Assembly: GCA_031213475.1 (NCBI GenBank)
Contig: JARUPZ010000003.1
Coordinates: forward strand, 6,750,740 to 6,814,739
Reading direction: 5' to 3'
Source of the DNA: Nereocystis luetkeana
Lineage: Eukaryota; Sar; Phaeophyceae; Laminariales; Laminariaceae
Length of the DNA stretch: 64,000 nucleotides
Shown piece after piece: positions 1 to 10,685 of the stretch. The notes beneath the pieces are model-generated. The model had not been told where the DNA came from. It saw only the letters and a list, made by a program, of their open reading frames with translations, and did no database searches. How positions within the stretch are numbered: the stretch's first letter is position 1; each line of letters opens with the position of its first letter. A program made the position numbers and the translations under genes.

Positions 1-279
1 AGTCATTGTACGACTGCACATATTAATCGTGAAGCTGATGTAGCCAAATCAAAAGCTAGAACATTATATTCATAACGTGCTCTACAATATTGGACGGGTG
101 AAGAGCGGAAGACTGGTTGCCCCGGGGATCGTTGGTTTTCGCTAGCGGTAGATGTCATAGTCTGTGGCACATCACGTTATTTGTAGGCCTAAAGGATTAT
201 TTATGAATTGCGCCAGGTATCCTAATTAGGTTTTTTCGGAAACAAAATACTCTCCACTTGCTAGTAGCTACTAGACATA

Positions 280-582
280 TCATTCCACGCCAGCAAATAG
301 AGGGTGTTTGATGGCCTCGAGGACCGTTGACGGTTTGTCATCGACAGGAAAGCCACACTGATGTATCCCTGCTGAGGACAATCGTGGAAATACGTACGTA
401 CATGAACGTGCAACGTCTACCCAACGGTTCACCCCCACAATGCATATTCTACCCGATATTATCGTCCGAGTTAATAACGGGATCGCCTTGGTGACGAGTT
501 TTGAAAATTGAAACACCCAATTTTGACGGAAAGGTTGACTCGCAAAATGCCGACGGGGTGTATTGTGCAGGCTCACGCCCAT
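280..582 (-). CDS. hypothetical ORF, 100 aa, conserved in A1 and A2
   Basis: An open frame of 100 codons with the same start and stop in A2 (28447-28749). About 81% of residues agree overall, but the last 37 agree at 35 positions. Of about nine base differences in that last part roughly seven are synonymous, which hints at coding constraint. The C-terminus (EAIKHPLFAGVE) faintly recalls the end of a protein-kinase C-lobe; no other kinase motif is present, so I do not assign that function. The U3 counterpart is deleted. It could be the last exon of a larger gene or a decaying relic. Confidence 0.25.
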   Translation of the reverse strand: MGVSLHNTPRRHFASQPFRQNWVFQFSKLVTKAIPLLTRTIISGRICIVGVNRWVDVARSCTYVFPRLSSAGIHQCGFPVDDKPSTVLEAIKHPLFAGVE

Positions 583-810
583 GCTGATCTTGAAAACTAC
601 GGCAGCGCTGGTAGAGTTGTAACGACGTGTATGTCTTTAACTTCGATCTAAGAAACCTTCAGCTAAGCTCATTTGTTGAATATATTATAGTTACCATGAC
701 GGAGTCCTCTATGGAGTCTAATTCGGGGTCAAAACACGCCTCCAACTTTCTTACGCTGTCGCAGCTTTATTAGAGGGAAGAAACTCCGACCCCGCCTCCA
801 GAATTGTCTC

Positions 811-1017
811 GTGAATTTAGTTGCCGTAAAATGTCCGGAATCGGCCCCCTCTCGCCAGTTGTTTATTACGGTTTACAATTTTTATATCACTCGACAAGGA
901 ACTTCCCTCGTCAAACGCCCTAGTCCTTGTTTCGGATATCGATTAGAATGGTTGAAAATACGTCTCTACGTCGGCCAATTTGCTTCGGACGTTTACCCAA
1001 AACGATGTCAAGACTAA
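811..1017 (+). pseudogene. relic ORF shared by A1 and A2, unknown
   Basis: A 68-codon open frame whose A2 counterpart (28856-29206) keeps the frame. About 12 of 67 residues differ. That is what unconstrained drift would give at the roughly 10% divergence of A1 and A2. No motif was recognised, and it may never have been coding in this frame. Confidence 0.12.
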
Positions 1018-1080
1018 GTCGTGCAAACACCTCCTTAGCCGCGCTGGATTAAAAAAAAAACTATGTGGCCCTAGTTTGAT

Positions 1081-1290
1081 TTAACAATTTGATATGATGG
1101 CGGGGGTGTGGGCCCGAGTTTTGCATTGATCGTTAGTTTGTGAGACGATATTCGTGGCATGGGAGCGTGACTTCACGGAAACCGTTCTCGATATGACGTC
1201 AAGCATGCAATTTTTGTGTTGCTTCAAATCGTTGAGGTACGAGGCCCGCATGAGTGCGTCTTCGTTGTTCACCACGTTAGGCCTGTTCAT
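1081..1290 (-). pseudogene. relic ORF shared by A1, A2 and A3, unknown
   Basis: The frame is open in A1 and in A2 (29248-29562) with about 13 of 67 residues changed. In A3 (around 62450-62640, plus strand) the piece reading like LDV..RTV followed by SHSHA can still be followed, but in-frame stops interrupt it. The survival of a frame over such divergence suggests a former exon. No family was recognised. Confidence 0.18.
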
Positions 1291-3284
1291 TGTCTTGACA
1301 AGGTAAGCCCCATATTGAAATACTCATATAACATGAGAGATGCAAAAGGGTCTATGTTCGGAAACACCTAACGACAGCCGTGCCTGCCACGTCACAATAT
1401 ATCACGGTCGTCGCCATCGTCAAATCGGAAATGGTGCAACCCGAGGTACCATGGTTGCTGGTGCCTTAAAAAGCAGGCGTCACAAAAACAGCAGAAACGT
1501 TGTTCACGTAAGCAAGGTGAGTCACAAAATCATTGGAATTCAACGAAATCGAGACGAAAAAACTGTTAACTTGAGTGAAAACCAATTATTTGATGATACT
1601 GTAAAACCCCAACATGGACACGTGCACTGATATATCACAAGCCAATTAGGTAAAGACGGTTACGTTGATATGTCTCATTTAGCGCACCATTAACTACAGT
1701 CTGAATCTCGAAAGTGTGAGAAAGTCTCATGCAGCATTTCCACACTGACGATCTCTCCACAAAGCTGGTTAACCGTCGGATCAGCACAGACAATTCCGGG
1801 GCCTTCGAGGGGCAATCATATGTACTACGTATTATCGACTCACTGCTATTTCAACTCATCATCTCCATATAACGCGAATTACGCCTCGATTGCCGACCCC
1901 CTCCCTGTAAGTGCTCTGAGGCCTCACACCGTTCGAAAAGTTGCCTCGATACTCGCACTAAGATCCATCCTGTCTTCAAAAGACACCAAACAGCTCATGA
2001 TCGATTCGCACCATGGCCAACCAATTCGATACACACATAGCGTTTACCCAGTCGCATCAAAAGCCCTTTCCACAACCCCACATAGGTAGTGGGCATTGCA
2101 TTTTTTACGAGGATGCAACCGCAGCGGCCCTCACTCACTGCTTCGTACACAGAAGGACGGGGTCCGACGATGATAAATGTTCGCTGCTTCAAACACATTG
2201 TGGGACAACGCACAACATAAAAAAAAAAGTGGTACTGAACACGAGAGGTCGTTAAAAACATTGTGGAGTGTGCCACATTTCGAATGTTCTGCTCAGGGAA
2301 TGCCAAGCCTCATGCCCCGCAGTATGAAGGCCCCGATACACCTGTGCGGCCTAGAGTAGGGTGCGCACGACCCTGACGGAATGAACCCACTGGAGTACTC
2401 GTTCGTGAAACTGTAGAGGTAGCGCACACTGCCAGCCCACGTTGAAGGCACTCTGTTTTGGCCGCAGGAAGACGATACACGTATTAAACACAGACTGCAT
2501 ATGTCTGTTTCCCAGCTAGCTTGGAAGTCTCCAGGTCCTTCGGGTGGTATCGGAGCGTTACTTCACCAAGATTTCCACCTGGAATGTGCATCGAAAGGCG
2601 TGGAGGAATTCAGCGCAAAGAACTAGTGAGCACCGCGTCGTCAACACCAAACATTCAAGTGTCTTGCACATACATGCGCATTTTATGATGGGCAGCGAAA
2701 ATAAAGATTGCGGTGGACGTTGGAATACAATTCCCTCATCTAGAGTGTAAATGCGCGTATGCGAATGGCTTCAGCTGAATGAGAGGTGAGAAAAAGATCT
2801 ATTTTCGAGGAAACGTGCCGATACATATATTCTGGTGGTTCAAGGTTCTTGCAAAGTTCAAAATTCGGTAGTGCAGACCTTGTCGCGCCCTCCTCGCCAC
2901 GACACGTCTTTGATGTCCAAGCTGACGCGAGATATTTTTTTGTGATCAAACTTCCATGTGCGATATCATTGAATTCCCTCCGTCCCAGATACGTCGTAGA
3001 AAAGGCAGTTCAGACCACACTGCTATGAGCCCTAGGTTTGTCATGGATTTGTATTAATATTCTCATCGGGAAACGAGTACACATTTGGCTTGTTGGGGGG
3101 GGTTATTTATGTGCCCCTGTCATTGCACAGCAGCATGTATGTTTATACCCAATATATGTACTATATTTAGAGGTTCACCCATTTTTTCTCAGCCTCCAAT
3201 GTCTCCCGAAAGGTATAATACGGAATCCAACTGGGACACATATTTTAAATACGACTGATGCTTTAAACATTTCGTATGTTTGGA

Positions 3285-3623
3285 TTATGCCCAACAATGT
3301 AGATCACAAAGTATATACTCTTCCTTGAACTGGTTTCCGTCGAGGGTGCCGTGATGGCTCAGAAAGTTTAGTCCCCGAATGAGATATCTTTTTCGTAGAA
3401 CGCTTCTCAATGTGATCAGATCGCAATGTAAAACGTCGCACGCAGTCAGTGTGAACTGGTCCGACAGGACGACGCCCCGTCCCGCCGTGAATACTCGTTC
3501 ACAAGATTCGGCATTGTCGAACAAGTAGGCTCTGGATTGTGAAAACATTACAACTACTCTGGTCAGATGTGTTTGGCTTGAGTGGTAGTCCCTGAAAAAA
3601 TTTTGCTCGATATTTTGAAACAA
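3285..3623 (-). pseudogene. relic coding segment, unknown (A1 copy)
   Basis: A 112-codon open frame that contains RVFTAGRGVVLSDQFT and, later, HHGTLDGNQFKE. The same frame is open in A2 (31425-31835). It is present with stops in A3 (59310-59570 region) and in the C segment (25477-25785 region, minus strand), where residues of the form RYRI...QFKDEY align. About 20% of residues differ between A1 and A2, close to the DNA divergence, so selection is not evident. I read it as a decayed exon of an unidentified gene on the same strand as the F5/8C-like gene. Confidence 0.22.
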
Positions 3624-3951
3624 AGATAGCGAATGTTTTCTGGTCTAATGTTGTATTGCTGTGTTTTAAAGTCATTAGTTTCGGATATTTCCTATCCTGG
3701 CAGGTTCTTTCAAACTATCATGCAGCTAGGTTTTGAGGCTTCCGTGATATTGCACGGTTATACGACTCGAGCCAGATATCTGTTTCGGGAATGAAAATAG
3801 TTTTTGGTTAGCCCATTGATTGCACCCGGTCAGAGGCTAAATTTACAGCAAACTGTAGATTTTCAGCGTTATTTAGACGCCTTAGACAACTACCTGCTCG
3901 CCGGTTTTCAATGAACCTTAGTAATCATGCGGTTGGCCCCTAGTGGTGTAA

Positions 3952-4527
3952 AAGTGTTTACAGTGTTTATGTCGAGCCGCAAACGGCCGGATTATATTCG
4001 ACGTCCACCTTGCGGTGGACTGTTTACCAGGCTTACTTCCCTGTCGTTTCAGCCATGACCAGTCTCTGTCGTCTTGCCTTGTGTCCAGGGTGTGTGTGGA
4101 AGTTAATCATTTTTCACGACGCCATTGTAGGGATCTCAAGTATATAATTGCTCAATAAAAAGGGAAGTGGTCCATGGCACAGTCTACTAGATGCAGGTCT
4201 GGTTCAACTAAGCTTTCAGAACGTTTACCAAACCATACCCAGATTAAAATCTGCAGATATCGTTGTATATTATCGTGGATACTACCTACATGCCTATGGT
4301 GTGTTTTCGAGTGTTCGTTCGGCATCATATATTTGGTATGTTGCTGCAGTCCGTCGTTCGTTGTTCTAGGATGTCAGTATCAAATAAATTCCAAGCAGGT
4401 ATTCGGTGGGTCTGCTAACGTACAAAATGTCCGGTTGATGGTAGTCGTGATGATTCTGTTATACGCACTAGTGGCAGTTGGTGGTAACGGCGCCTTGAAT
4501 GAGGCACAACAGGAGAGGCGGTTATAG
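3952..4527 (+). pseudogene. broken counterpart of the A2 170-aa ORF
   Basis: This stretch matches the intact 170-codon frame at 32090-32602. A one-base loss near 3973 shifts the frame, and in-frame stops follow in the later part. The A3 counterpart (about 58700-58980, minus) also has a stop. The product is unrecognised. Confidence 0.2.
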
Positions 4528-7500
4528 AAAAAATGAGAGAGATAAGTTGTCGGGATATCGTAGACGTTGAATTCGGCATTTTGCGTACCTCGTGGCCAGC
4601 TCTCTGCGATACAGTAATCATCTCATAATACTCAGTGCTCCCGGCGTCAAGCAGGGTGCCAGAGGACGACAGTAATTTATGTCTGGTCTACCAAGTTGTA
4701 TCCGGTGTTTGTTTATGTTGATCTCTAACAAAACTATTCTTGTATTTACGCCTTACACTATTGCCGCACTTACCGCTTGAAGGTTCTTACATCGTCGGTC
4801 TTCACGGGCATGCGCCGAACTTTGTTCGCTTCTGGTTCGTTTAATGTCATTTCAGTGTTGTGTCTCTCTTCATTCAAACACGTTTAGGTTTCGCTTCTCA
4901 CGGTCACAGTACAGTACAATTTACGTCCTCTTACGCCCGCAATCCTTCGTCACTACGGGAGTACGGGAAAACCAGTCGAGCGTAAACCCGCCGCGACGAA
5001 GCCACACAGAGCATCGTGGCGAAGCCTCTCTTACCTTGTCGATGGCGTTAAAGTACGTTACATGGAGGCAGGTATGGTGTCGGGGGGCGGGAGGGTGGCG
5101 TAGGTCATGCCCGTTGAAATATTTGAACCCCGGTTACCCCAAGGCGTGTATGTCTATCAGACTTATTCGGTATGGAGCAACATCGTTTTGGTGCATGGTT
5201 ATACATAGTCCTTTAAAGAGTATTCAATTTTAAATAACATTGCGTGCCATGTTGTAACTTGATTAGGTGCGAGAAGTGAGTTCATGTCACGAGATCTCCA
5301 CACGTGCGAAGGAAATGCGCTACAACGGTGGAGAAGATCTTATTGTATGTGTTTCGATACCAAAATATCGTGCTGCAACGAGGACAACACCACATTGGCA
5401 TCGTTTACATGTAGTGTGTATTTCGTGGCTTTCACCCCACGCAAGCATGCAGCAGTCCCTTCCTGTGAGAGTCATGTGGGGGCATGTCTGCTACGTTACC
5501 ATGAAAGTTAAATGTGACCCAAAAATAAAAACGATGGTCATTGACCTCACAAGCGTTCTCGTGACCATCTCTCCCGCGCGATGCCAATTAATTACGTCAG
5601 TGTCGACTTGTTCCGGAGCGGTGCTAACCATGTGTGAACCCGGTGTTACACGCCTTGTGTTTGGGTGTGAAAGCGGTCTGTGGAGAAAGAACAGTGCCCG
5701 TTCCTTGTGTCTAGCGTTGTTTAAAACGAAATCGATTCAAGACACTTTTATTTGCCATCGATACAGATCCTTAGATGTGCATACAGGTTTAATCTTTACG
5801 CATTATTCACACCGTCATTGTTCAGATTCCCATTTCATAATTGTTCACATAGAATGGCACGGGTCTATGGCGGAGTATATTAGTTGCAAGTTCGGTTTAA
5901 TGAAGTGCATAGTCACGTGCACCGGACCATACCCAGATTAGAATCCAGCAAATCGCGTTTCATATTTATATTGGTAGTACGGATATATCGATGTTTCGCT
6001 TTATCTTGTTCGTTTGTCATCATGTCTTTGCTAAAATGTTGCTGTCACTTGTTGACGTATTAACATTTTTAATGCTGAAACATGTTCCTAGGAGATATGC
6101 GGCACGTCTAGCAGCGTACAAGTATGCCTGATGAAAGTAGTCGTGTTCCTCTAGTTATACCCACACGTCGCATTATTAGCTGACAACGGCACCTTGAAGT
6201 AGGTCAAACATGAAAGGCGGTTAGAGAGCAGTTATTAGCTATGCAATAGGGGGGCACGACATACGTGAAATTCGGCCTCTTACGTGCTTCATAGCTAACT
6301 CTGTGCTATACAGAGTGCTTCACGCAGTGCGCAAGGTGTTCAACGGCGTGGCGGATGGAAAAACCTATTTGCAAGGGACCCACCGAATATTATCCGGTGT
6401 TGTTGTTCGCTAAACTCAGACAAGACTACTTCTGAATGCACGCCTGAGCAGTACCGCCGGACACGCGGCTCGAAGTTGCCTACATCCTCGGTCACTACGA
6501 GCGGGCGGGGTACATGGTTTGTTGCTTGTTCGTCGAATGTATTTCCCGTGAATTATTTCTCTTTACCTAAACACGTTTTGTTTACATTTACGTCCTCCTC
6601 GAGCCGACATCCCTGGTCACGTCGGGCTTGCGCGAAGACAAGGTGGGCGTGAGCCCGCCGCGGCGAAGCCACTCAGCTCGATGCGTGGAAGCTTCACTTG
6701 AAGTATTTATAATGCTAAAGTATGTGGTATGGAGGCACGTATGGCACCGGGGGGTAGAAGTTTACAACAGCGCATGCCCGTTTCAAAGGTTGAACCGCAG
6801 TTACCTTAACGTTTACAAGTATATCACACATCATCGGCGGTGAGCAACATATGTGTTTGTGCATGCCTGTACATGCGTCGGTTAAGGGGAATGACGTTAG
6901 TCAAAATCTTTCCGGACGTGTGACCTCATTAGGTTTGAGTAGTGAGGTGACTGTCATCGAATCTCCACACGTACGAAAATAACCTCCGCTACAATGGTGC
7001 AGTAGACCAGGGTGAACGCGTGTCAACATCAAAATTCCGCATTCATGCGTTGATTACGACGGGTACAAATCACATTGGCAACTTGATCAAGTAGCGTACA
7101 TATCGCGGTTTTTGTCCTACGCCAACATGCAGTAGTCGTTTGCTCTTTGGGTCGCGTGGAAACATGCCTACTTGGTTACCATGAAACGAAGAGGTGACAA
7201 ACGTAATGAACAGGAAAGATTGGCAGACGATATTCCTGCACCTGGCAGAAGTAGTCTGTATCACCTCTGGCGAATGAGGCCCATTGTCTTAATGTGTATG
7301 TAGTTTGCGATGCTGCTACCCTTGTAAGAATCCCATGCCGGCGGAAAAATGGCATTAATTTTTCCTTATTGGGCACTGTAATATGAACAAGAACAAAGGA
7401 TCAATAGTTAGTCTCCCACCGATACGGACCTTTTATCGTACATACAGGTTTGGTCGGTCACAATCTGCTAACCTGCTTCGCGCCGGGCATCGACGAGCAC

Positions 7501-7530
7501 ACAGCCGTCCACTTTCGACAGATCCCATAG
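4170..7530 (+). repeat. internal tandem duplication, two ~1.7-kb copies (A1)
   Basis: Two consecutive diverged copies, about 4170-5860 and 5861-7530. Matching landmarks are 4180 with 5870 (both lead into ACCATACCCAGATTA), 5050 with 6717 (ATGGAGGCA followed by GTATGG) and 5290 with 6960 (AATCTCCACACG or a near match). The offset is about 1670-1690. The same pair is present in A2 and, inverted, in A3, so the duplication predates the spread of the 28-kb unit. B halves lack it. Confidence 0.7.
5218..5572 (+). repeat. near-identical tract shared with 33362-33719
   Basis: Only three substitutions and one 2-base indel separate about 355 bases from the A2 counterpart, against roughly 10-15% difference on either side. 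The tract stops at the edge of a ~290-bp segment that is missing from A2. It is best explained by a recent conversion or exchange between A1 and A2. Confidence 0.7.
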
Positions 7531-7645
7531 CCCGCAAAGCAGCCATTTAGGCAGTAGTGCACGCCGACGGCAGGTTCAGCAGCTCCTACCCTATCTGTGG
7601 AACCCTAAGCTGCCTGCCATATGGGACAGTACAGAGGCACGCATG

Positions 7646-9086
7646 TCAATATCTGGAACCCAACACAATTATCCTGGAGCTATGTCGACGCACCTCCGTG
7701 ATGCTCAGCCAGACATCGGTGTTCCACTTAGGGTCGTAGAGGCATAGCTTGAGCTCCTCAGTCTCGTCGGTGTACAGGTCATACGTCTGGAATCCGTTCG
7801 TCTTGCCGCTCGACGAGATAGTGCTGTGGTAGTCGTGGTTGTCGAACACGTCCAACGTTCGGGTTCTAGAAGTACCCAGGTGGAAGGCGATTCGAATCTT
7901 CTCAATGTCCTGGGGTTCCTCGAAGTAGTACGTGATGCAGCAACCGTCGTCCTTGTCAGAGCTGCTGAGAATGTTTCCCTGGCACGACCAGCGAGAGTTG
8001 GCCCAGATATCGTTGTCCCGGGTGTTGTCAGGTACGCAACCGTTCGGGCTGCAGCCACTCCCAGACGTCCGTGTGTCGTACCCATTGGCCTTGACGTCGA
8101 CCCAGGTACGCTCGCTCGCATCTACCAGGGCTAATATGTTCACGTTGTGACACGAGTAGAGGGAAGGCGCGTGTGTGACGTGGTTAGGCATGTGTGTCTT
8201 GTTCCGAAACCCTTTTCATCTGTGTGCACTAAGTTGATGTACGGAGTTCAGCGTCGCATAGTCTACATAAAATAACATTGCTTGGTAATATATGAACTTC
8301 TTTCAATACGATCTGGAGGTTCACATTAAAAACTCTACCCTTGTACGCAGACATTTTGATATTGTCTATGATGCTGTACACATCCATGTGACGTTCAATA
8401 CTGACTACATTAACGCATTTTGACATTTACGTTCCTCGGCTATGAAGACACATCGAAATGACGGGGGCTTGAAGACGCAAGGTACTTTATATATATGAAC
8501 GTGCGTCTTCGTTATTCGTCGAAACGTGTTGTGCGCGCCTAAACAGCGCACCAACACGTGTGTGGAAGTCGGGGAGAGGTCCGGCGTCTATGTCAATGCC
8601 AATTGAAAAGGATAGCATTGCCCGGCAATACTGTAGATATATTTGTGAGCTACTTCATAAACAAAGTGAATTGCGCGAAACAGGTCGATATCACTCCTCA
8701 CGATTACACCGGTGACCGGGTTCGATCATTTATGCCATACTATGTATACGCCAGGCGGGGGTTCCCTCCATGTTCAGCCACGTAAGACAAGCTACGGACC
8801 TGGTTCTTGCCCTGGTGCTCCGTGCATATACGGCTCCCAATACAATGCTAAAAACTATTTCGTTTGTTTATTTGTGAAGAAAGCTACGGTTGGTTGTTGA
8901 CCAAAGCATCAATACCATATTACCGAAAATGGTCGCTATGAGTCGTGTACATGGCCTCACGGATCGACACGCGCGCCTTGAAACCAAGCACGACAACATA
9001 GACTATTTTGTTTCTGAATTGTTCTTACCTGAGGTAGTGCCAACGGCGGCAGCGAAGATGGTGGCCAGGATAGCGAAAGCACGCAT
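7646..9086 (-). CDS. secreted discoidin-like (F5/8 type C / CBM32-like) domain protein, copy A1
   Basis: Exon 1 is 9029-9086: MRAFAILATIFAAAVGTTS, a signal peptide, ending at donor GTAAGAAC. The 898-nt intron 1 ends at AG 8131-8132. Exon 2 is 7694-8130 (437 nt) and completes a split Ala codon, which fixes phase 1. Residues 20-165 form one F5/8C-like domain: NSRWSCQG at 64-71, IRIAFHLGTSRTRTLDV at 98-114, WLSITE at 160-165. Six cysteines (46, 51, 69, 83, 84, 149) could form three disulfides. Family knowledge suggests carbohydrate or surface binding outside the cell; ligand unknown. A GTGCGT donor follows exon 2, but the acceptor used in B1 is GG here, so translation probably runs into intron 2 and stops at 7646, giving 180 aa. 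Exon 2 protein is identical to copy A2. Confidence 0.72.
8759..8837 (-). other. conserved block in intron 1 (A1)
   Basis: About 80 bases around GGAGCACCAGGGCAAGAACC, followed on the sense strand by GGAACCCCCGCCTGG, recur in intron 1 of all five gene copies. The rest of the intron is poorly alignable between A and B. No consistent frame with splice sites was found. It may be an intronic regulatory element, a small RNA or a lost exon. Confidence 0.45.
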
Positions 9087-9153
9087 GGTGATAAAGTGTT
9101 GGGTAAGCGTATGCAGTGTGAAGTATGAGGGGTAATGGCTTTGGAGAAGGGTG

Positions 9154-9187
9154 GTGCGGAATGAGGTGGGTGGGTACGCCAAGCTCG
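9154..9187 (-). promoter_or_regulatory. conserved proximal block, gene copy A1
   Basis: On the gene strand it reads CGAGCTTGGCGTACCCACC followed by CTCATTCCGCAC. It lies 68 nt upstream of the ATG, and all five copies carry it 67-74 nt upstream of the start. Between it and the start lies a pyrimidine-rich stretch. No TATA box was seen. It is likely a core-promoter or initiator region. Confidence 0.5.
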
Positions 9188-9309
9188 TTGGTTTAGGTGT
9201 GGAAAAAATCTGGAGATGTTTCTCCCTCGAATATTCTAGCTTTTTTTGGAGTTGTGCCACCGACGCCCATATTTTCCCTAAAAAGCCACAACAAAATAGT
9301 CGGGTTATT

Positions 9310-9606
9310 TTAACGCCCTCTACGATTTTTCTGGATATGCCGGTCGCTCACAACTTCTAGAGGAAAGGATCCAAGCCTGAGTGATGTGATCCACGAAATA
9401 TGTATGAAAAGAACCCATGATATTCGTGGTTGCACACGGTGCGTCAGTCCTTGAAATAAGGAAAACGTGGGGACGCTATAACCACAATCTAAATTTCCTG
9501 TCTGTCCGAAATTTACTTTAGACTCTAATTTCTTTGTTGTTCCGTCGATGAATAGCGCGATGTGTTGCGGGAGGGCGTCACCCGTGGAAATCCGAACGAT
9601 AACCAT
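9310..9606 (-). pseudogene. relic coding segment upstream of gene A1
   Basis: The frame RISTGDALPQHIALFIDGTT is open here. It is kept with changes in A2 (37600-37690) and A3 (53165-53260). In both B copies an in-frame TGA stands where A has CAA, CAG or CGA. It lies 220-520 nt upstream of the F5/8C-like start on the same strand. Either a former exon of an older upstream gene or a conserved upstream element that happens to be open. Family not recognised. Confidence 0.25.
9568..9581 (-). promoter_or_regulatory. conserved distal 14-mer GTGACGCCCTCCCG (A1)
   Basis: The 14 bases are identical in all five copies and lie about 482 nt upstream of this start. The distance is 478-483 in A copies and 563-564 in B copies. 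TGACG cores bind bZIP-type factors in many eukaryotes; that link is only a suggestion. The block also lies inside a relic reading frame, so former coding constraint is an alternative. Confidence 0.3.
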
Positions 9607-9875
9607 TCAGGGCAAGTTTCCTAACATATCTGTACACAGACGTGCGCACTACGTATGCGGATTCGCAACCTGCATGATTCTTAACAATGTACATACGGAT
9701 AGATAGGCGATTATTGTGCCCATGATCTGAAACAGGGAGTTTTACTGTATAAATATGACGCCTGTTTTTTTCCGTTATAGAACAAATTATTGTTCGTTCG
9801 TTCCGTACCAATGTTTCCACATATATATGACGACATGTATAGGACTGTGTGGTCTTTAGTATCTTGGCATAGTGT

Positions 9876-10685
9876 TCATGTGTTCCACCTTCTAATCCAT
9901 GTGAAACTGTTGGATTGTTTTTCGGCTTGGATATAGTGGTTGCACCCACAGAAGAAACAAAGGCGAATATTTGAAACGTGCAACTTGCATGATGACGTCA
10001 AATCAGTGAATTTCCTATTGCATGCCCGTCTCGACTCAATCTCCAGGCATGTTGCCTGATGTAGCACCACGAATGACCATTTAAAAATGGGGGTTTGGTA
10101 AGATGCATATTCAGGAGAAGCTCCGTCGTGCCGTGTGATATCATGGGTCGTCGGCCTTACCTTAACCTCGTATGGGATGTATATTCATATACTCTGACGT
10201 AAAAAATCAGTACCGTCCATGTGTGAAAACACTATTATTATCAAGATGAATTTGAAATCAGAGGCGATGGGGTGGTGTGGCAGGGGGGGGGGGTATGCCT
10301 TTCATGACTTTAACGAATAGTTGTGGTAGTTATATTTTGCTGTGGTTGCGGAATATTTTATCCATACGAGTACTACAAACAAGTTTCGTGTAGGCATTTG
10401 ACAACTAACTCTCGGTCCAATCACGGCGCGCAACTTACCGCAATAACACCGGTTTAAGGGAGCACAACTTGTGAGCATGGCAAAAGGTGTAAGTCGTACT
10501 GCTACGGGGGGGCATAGTAAACAGGACCTACGGTACAAACAAAAATCTTTGTATTTACCTATTTTTACTAACAAGTATATAAATATATCCCTATTTGCTT
10601 TGGTCCAACATTCATTATAGAAGAGTATACACATATATATGTGTGCATGTATGTATGCCAGCAGTTTATGACCCTCCGCTGTCAA
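9876..10685 (-). pseudogene. relic coding region, A1 (two frames)
   Basis: Two open pieces (9876-10070 and 10302-10685) have counterparts in A2 (38108-38299) and A3 (52121-52327 and 52553-52786) in the same frames. Examples are HQATCLEIESRRA in A1 against HQATFLEIESRRA in A2, and CGKLRAVI in A1 against CGKLRAVS in A3. Stops and indels between the pieces prevent a continuous gene model. They may be exons of a dead gene upstream of the F5/8C-like gene. No family recognised. Confidence 0.22.
10502..10620 (+). mobile_element. degenerate MITE, A1 copy
   Basis: The left end CTACGGGGGGGCATAGTAAA and the interior leading to TTTACTAACAA match the intact MITE at 63005-63109 in reverse orientation. The right inverted repeat is worn and extra bases are inserted. 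The same site is occupied in A2 and A3, so it inserted before the A halves split. Confidence 0.55.

Noticed and set aside
280-400. Protein-kinase C-terminal fragment
   Set aside because: Only EAIKHPLFAG resembles the end of a kinase domain. No HRD, DFG or APE motif lies nearby on either strand, so the name is not justified.
5267-5941. Longest plus-strand frame of the window (224 aa)
   Set aside because: Its first half is not in the frame that diverged copies preserve (KCATTVEKI-type reading), A2 loses it to a deletion, and no motif is present. Only the later part (TRLVFG...HRYR) overlaps a relic frame.
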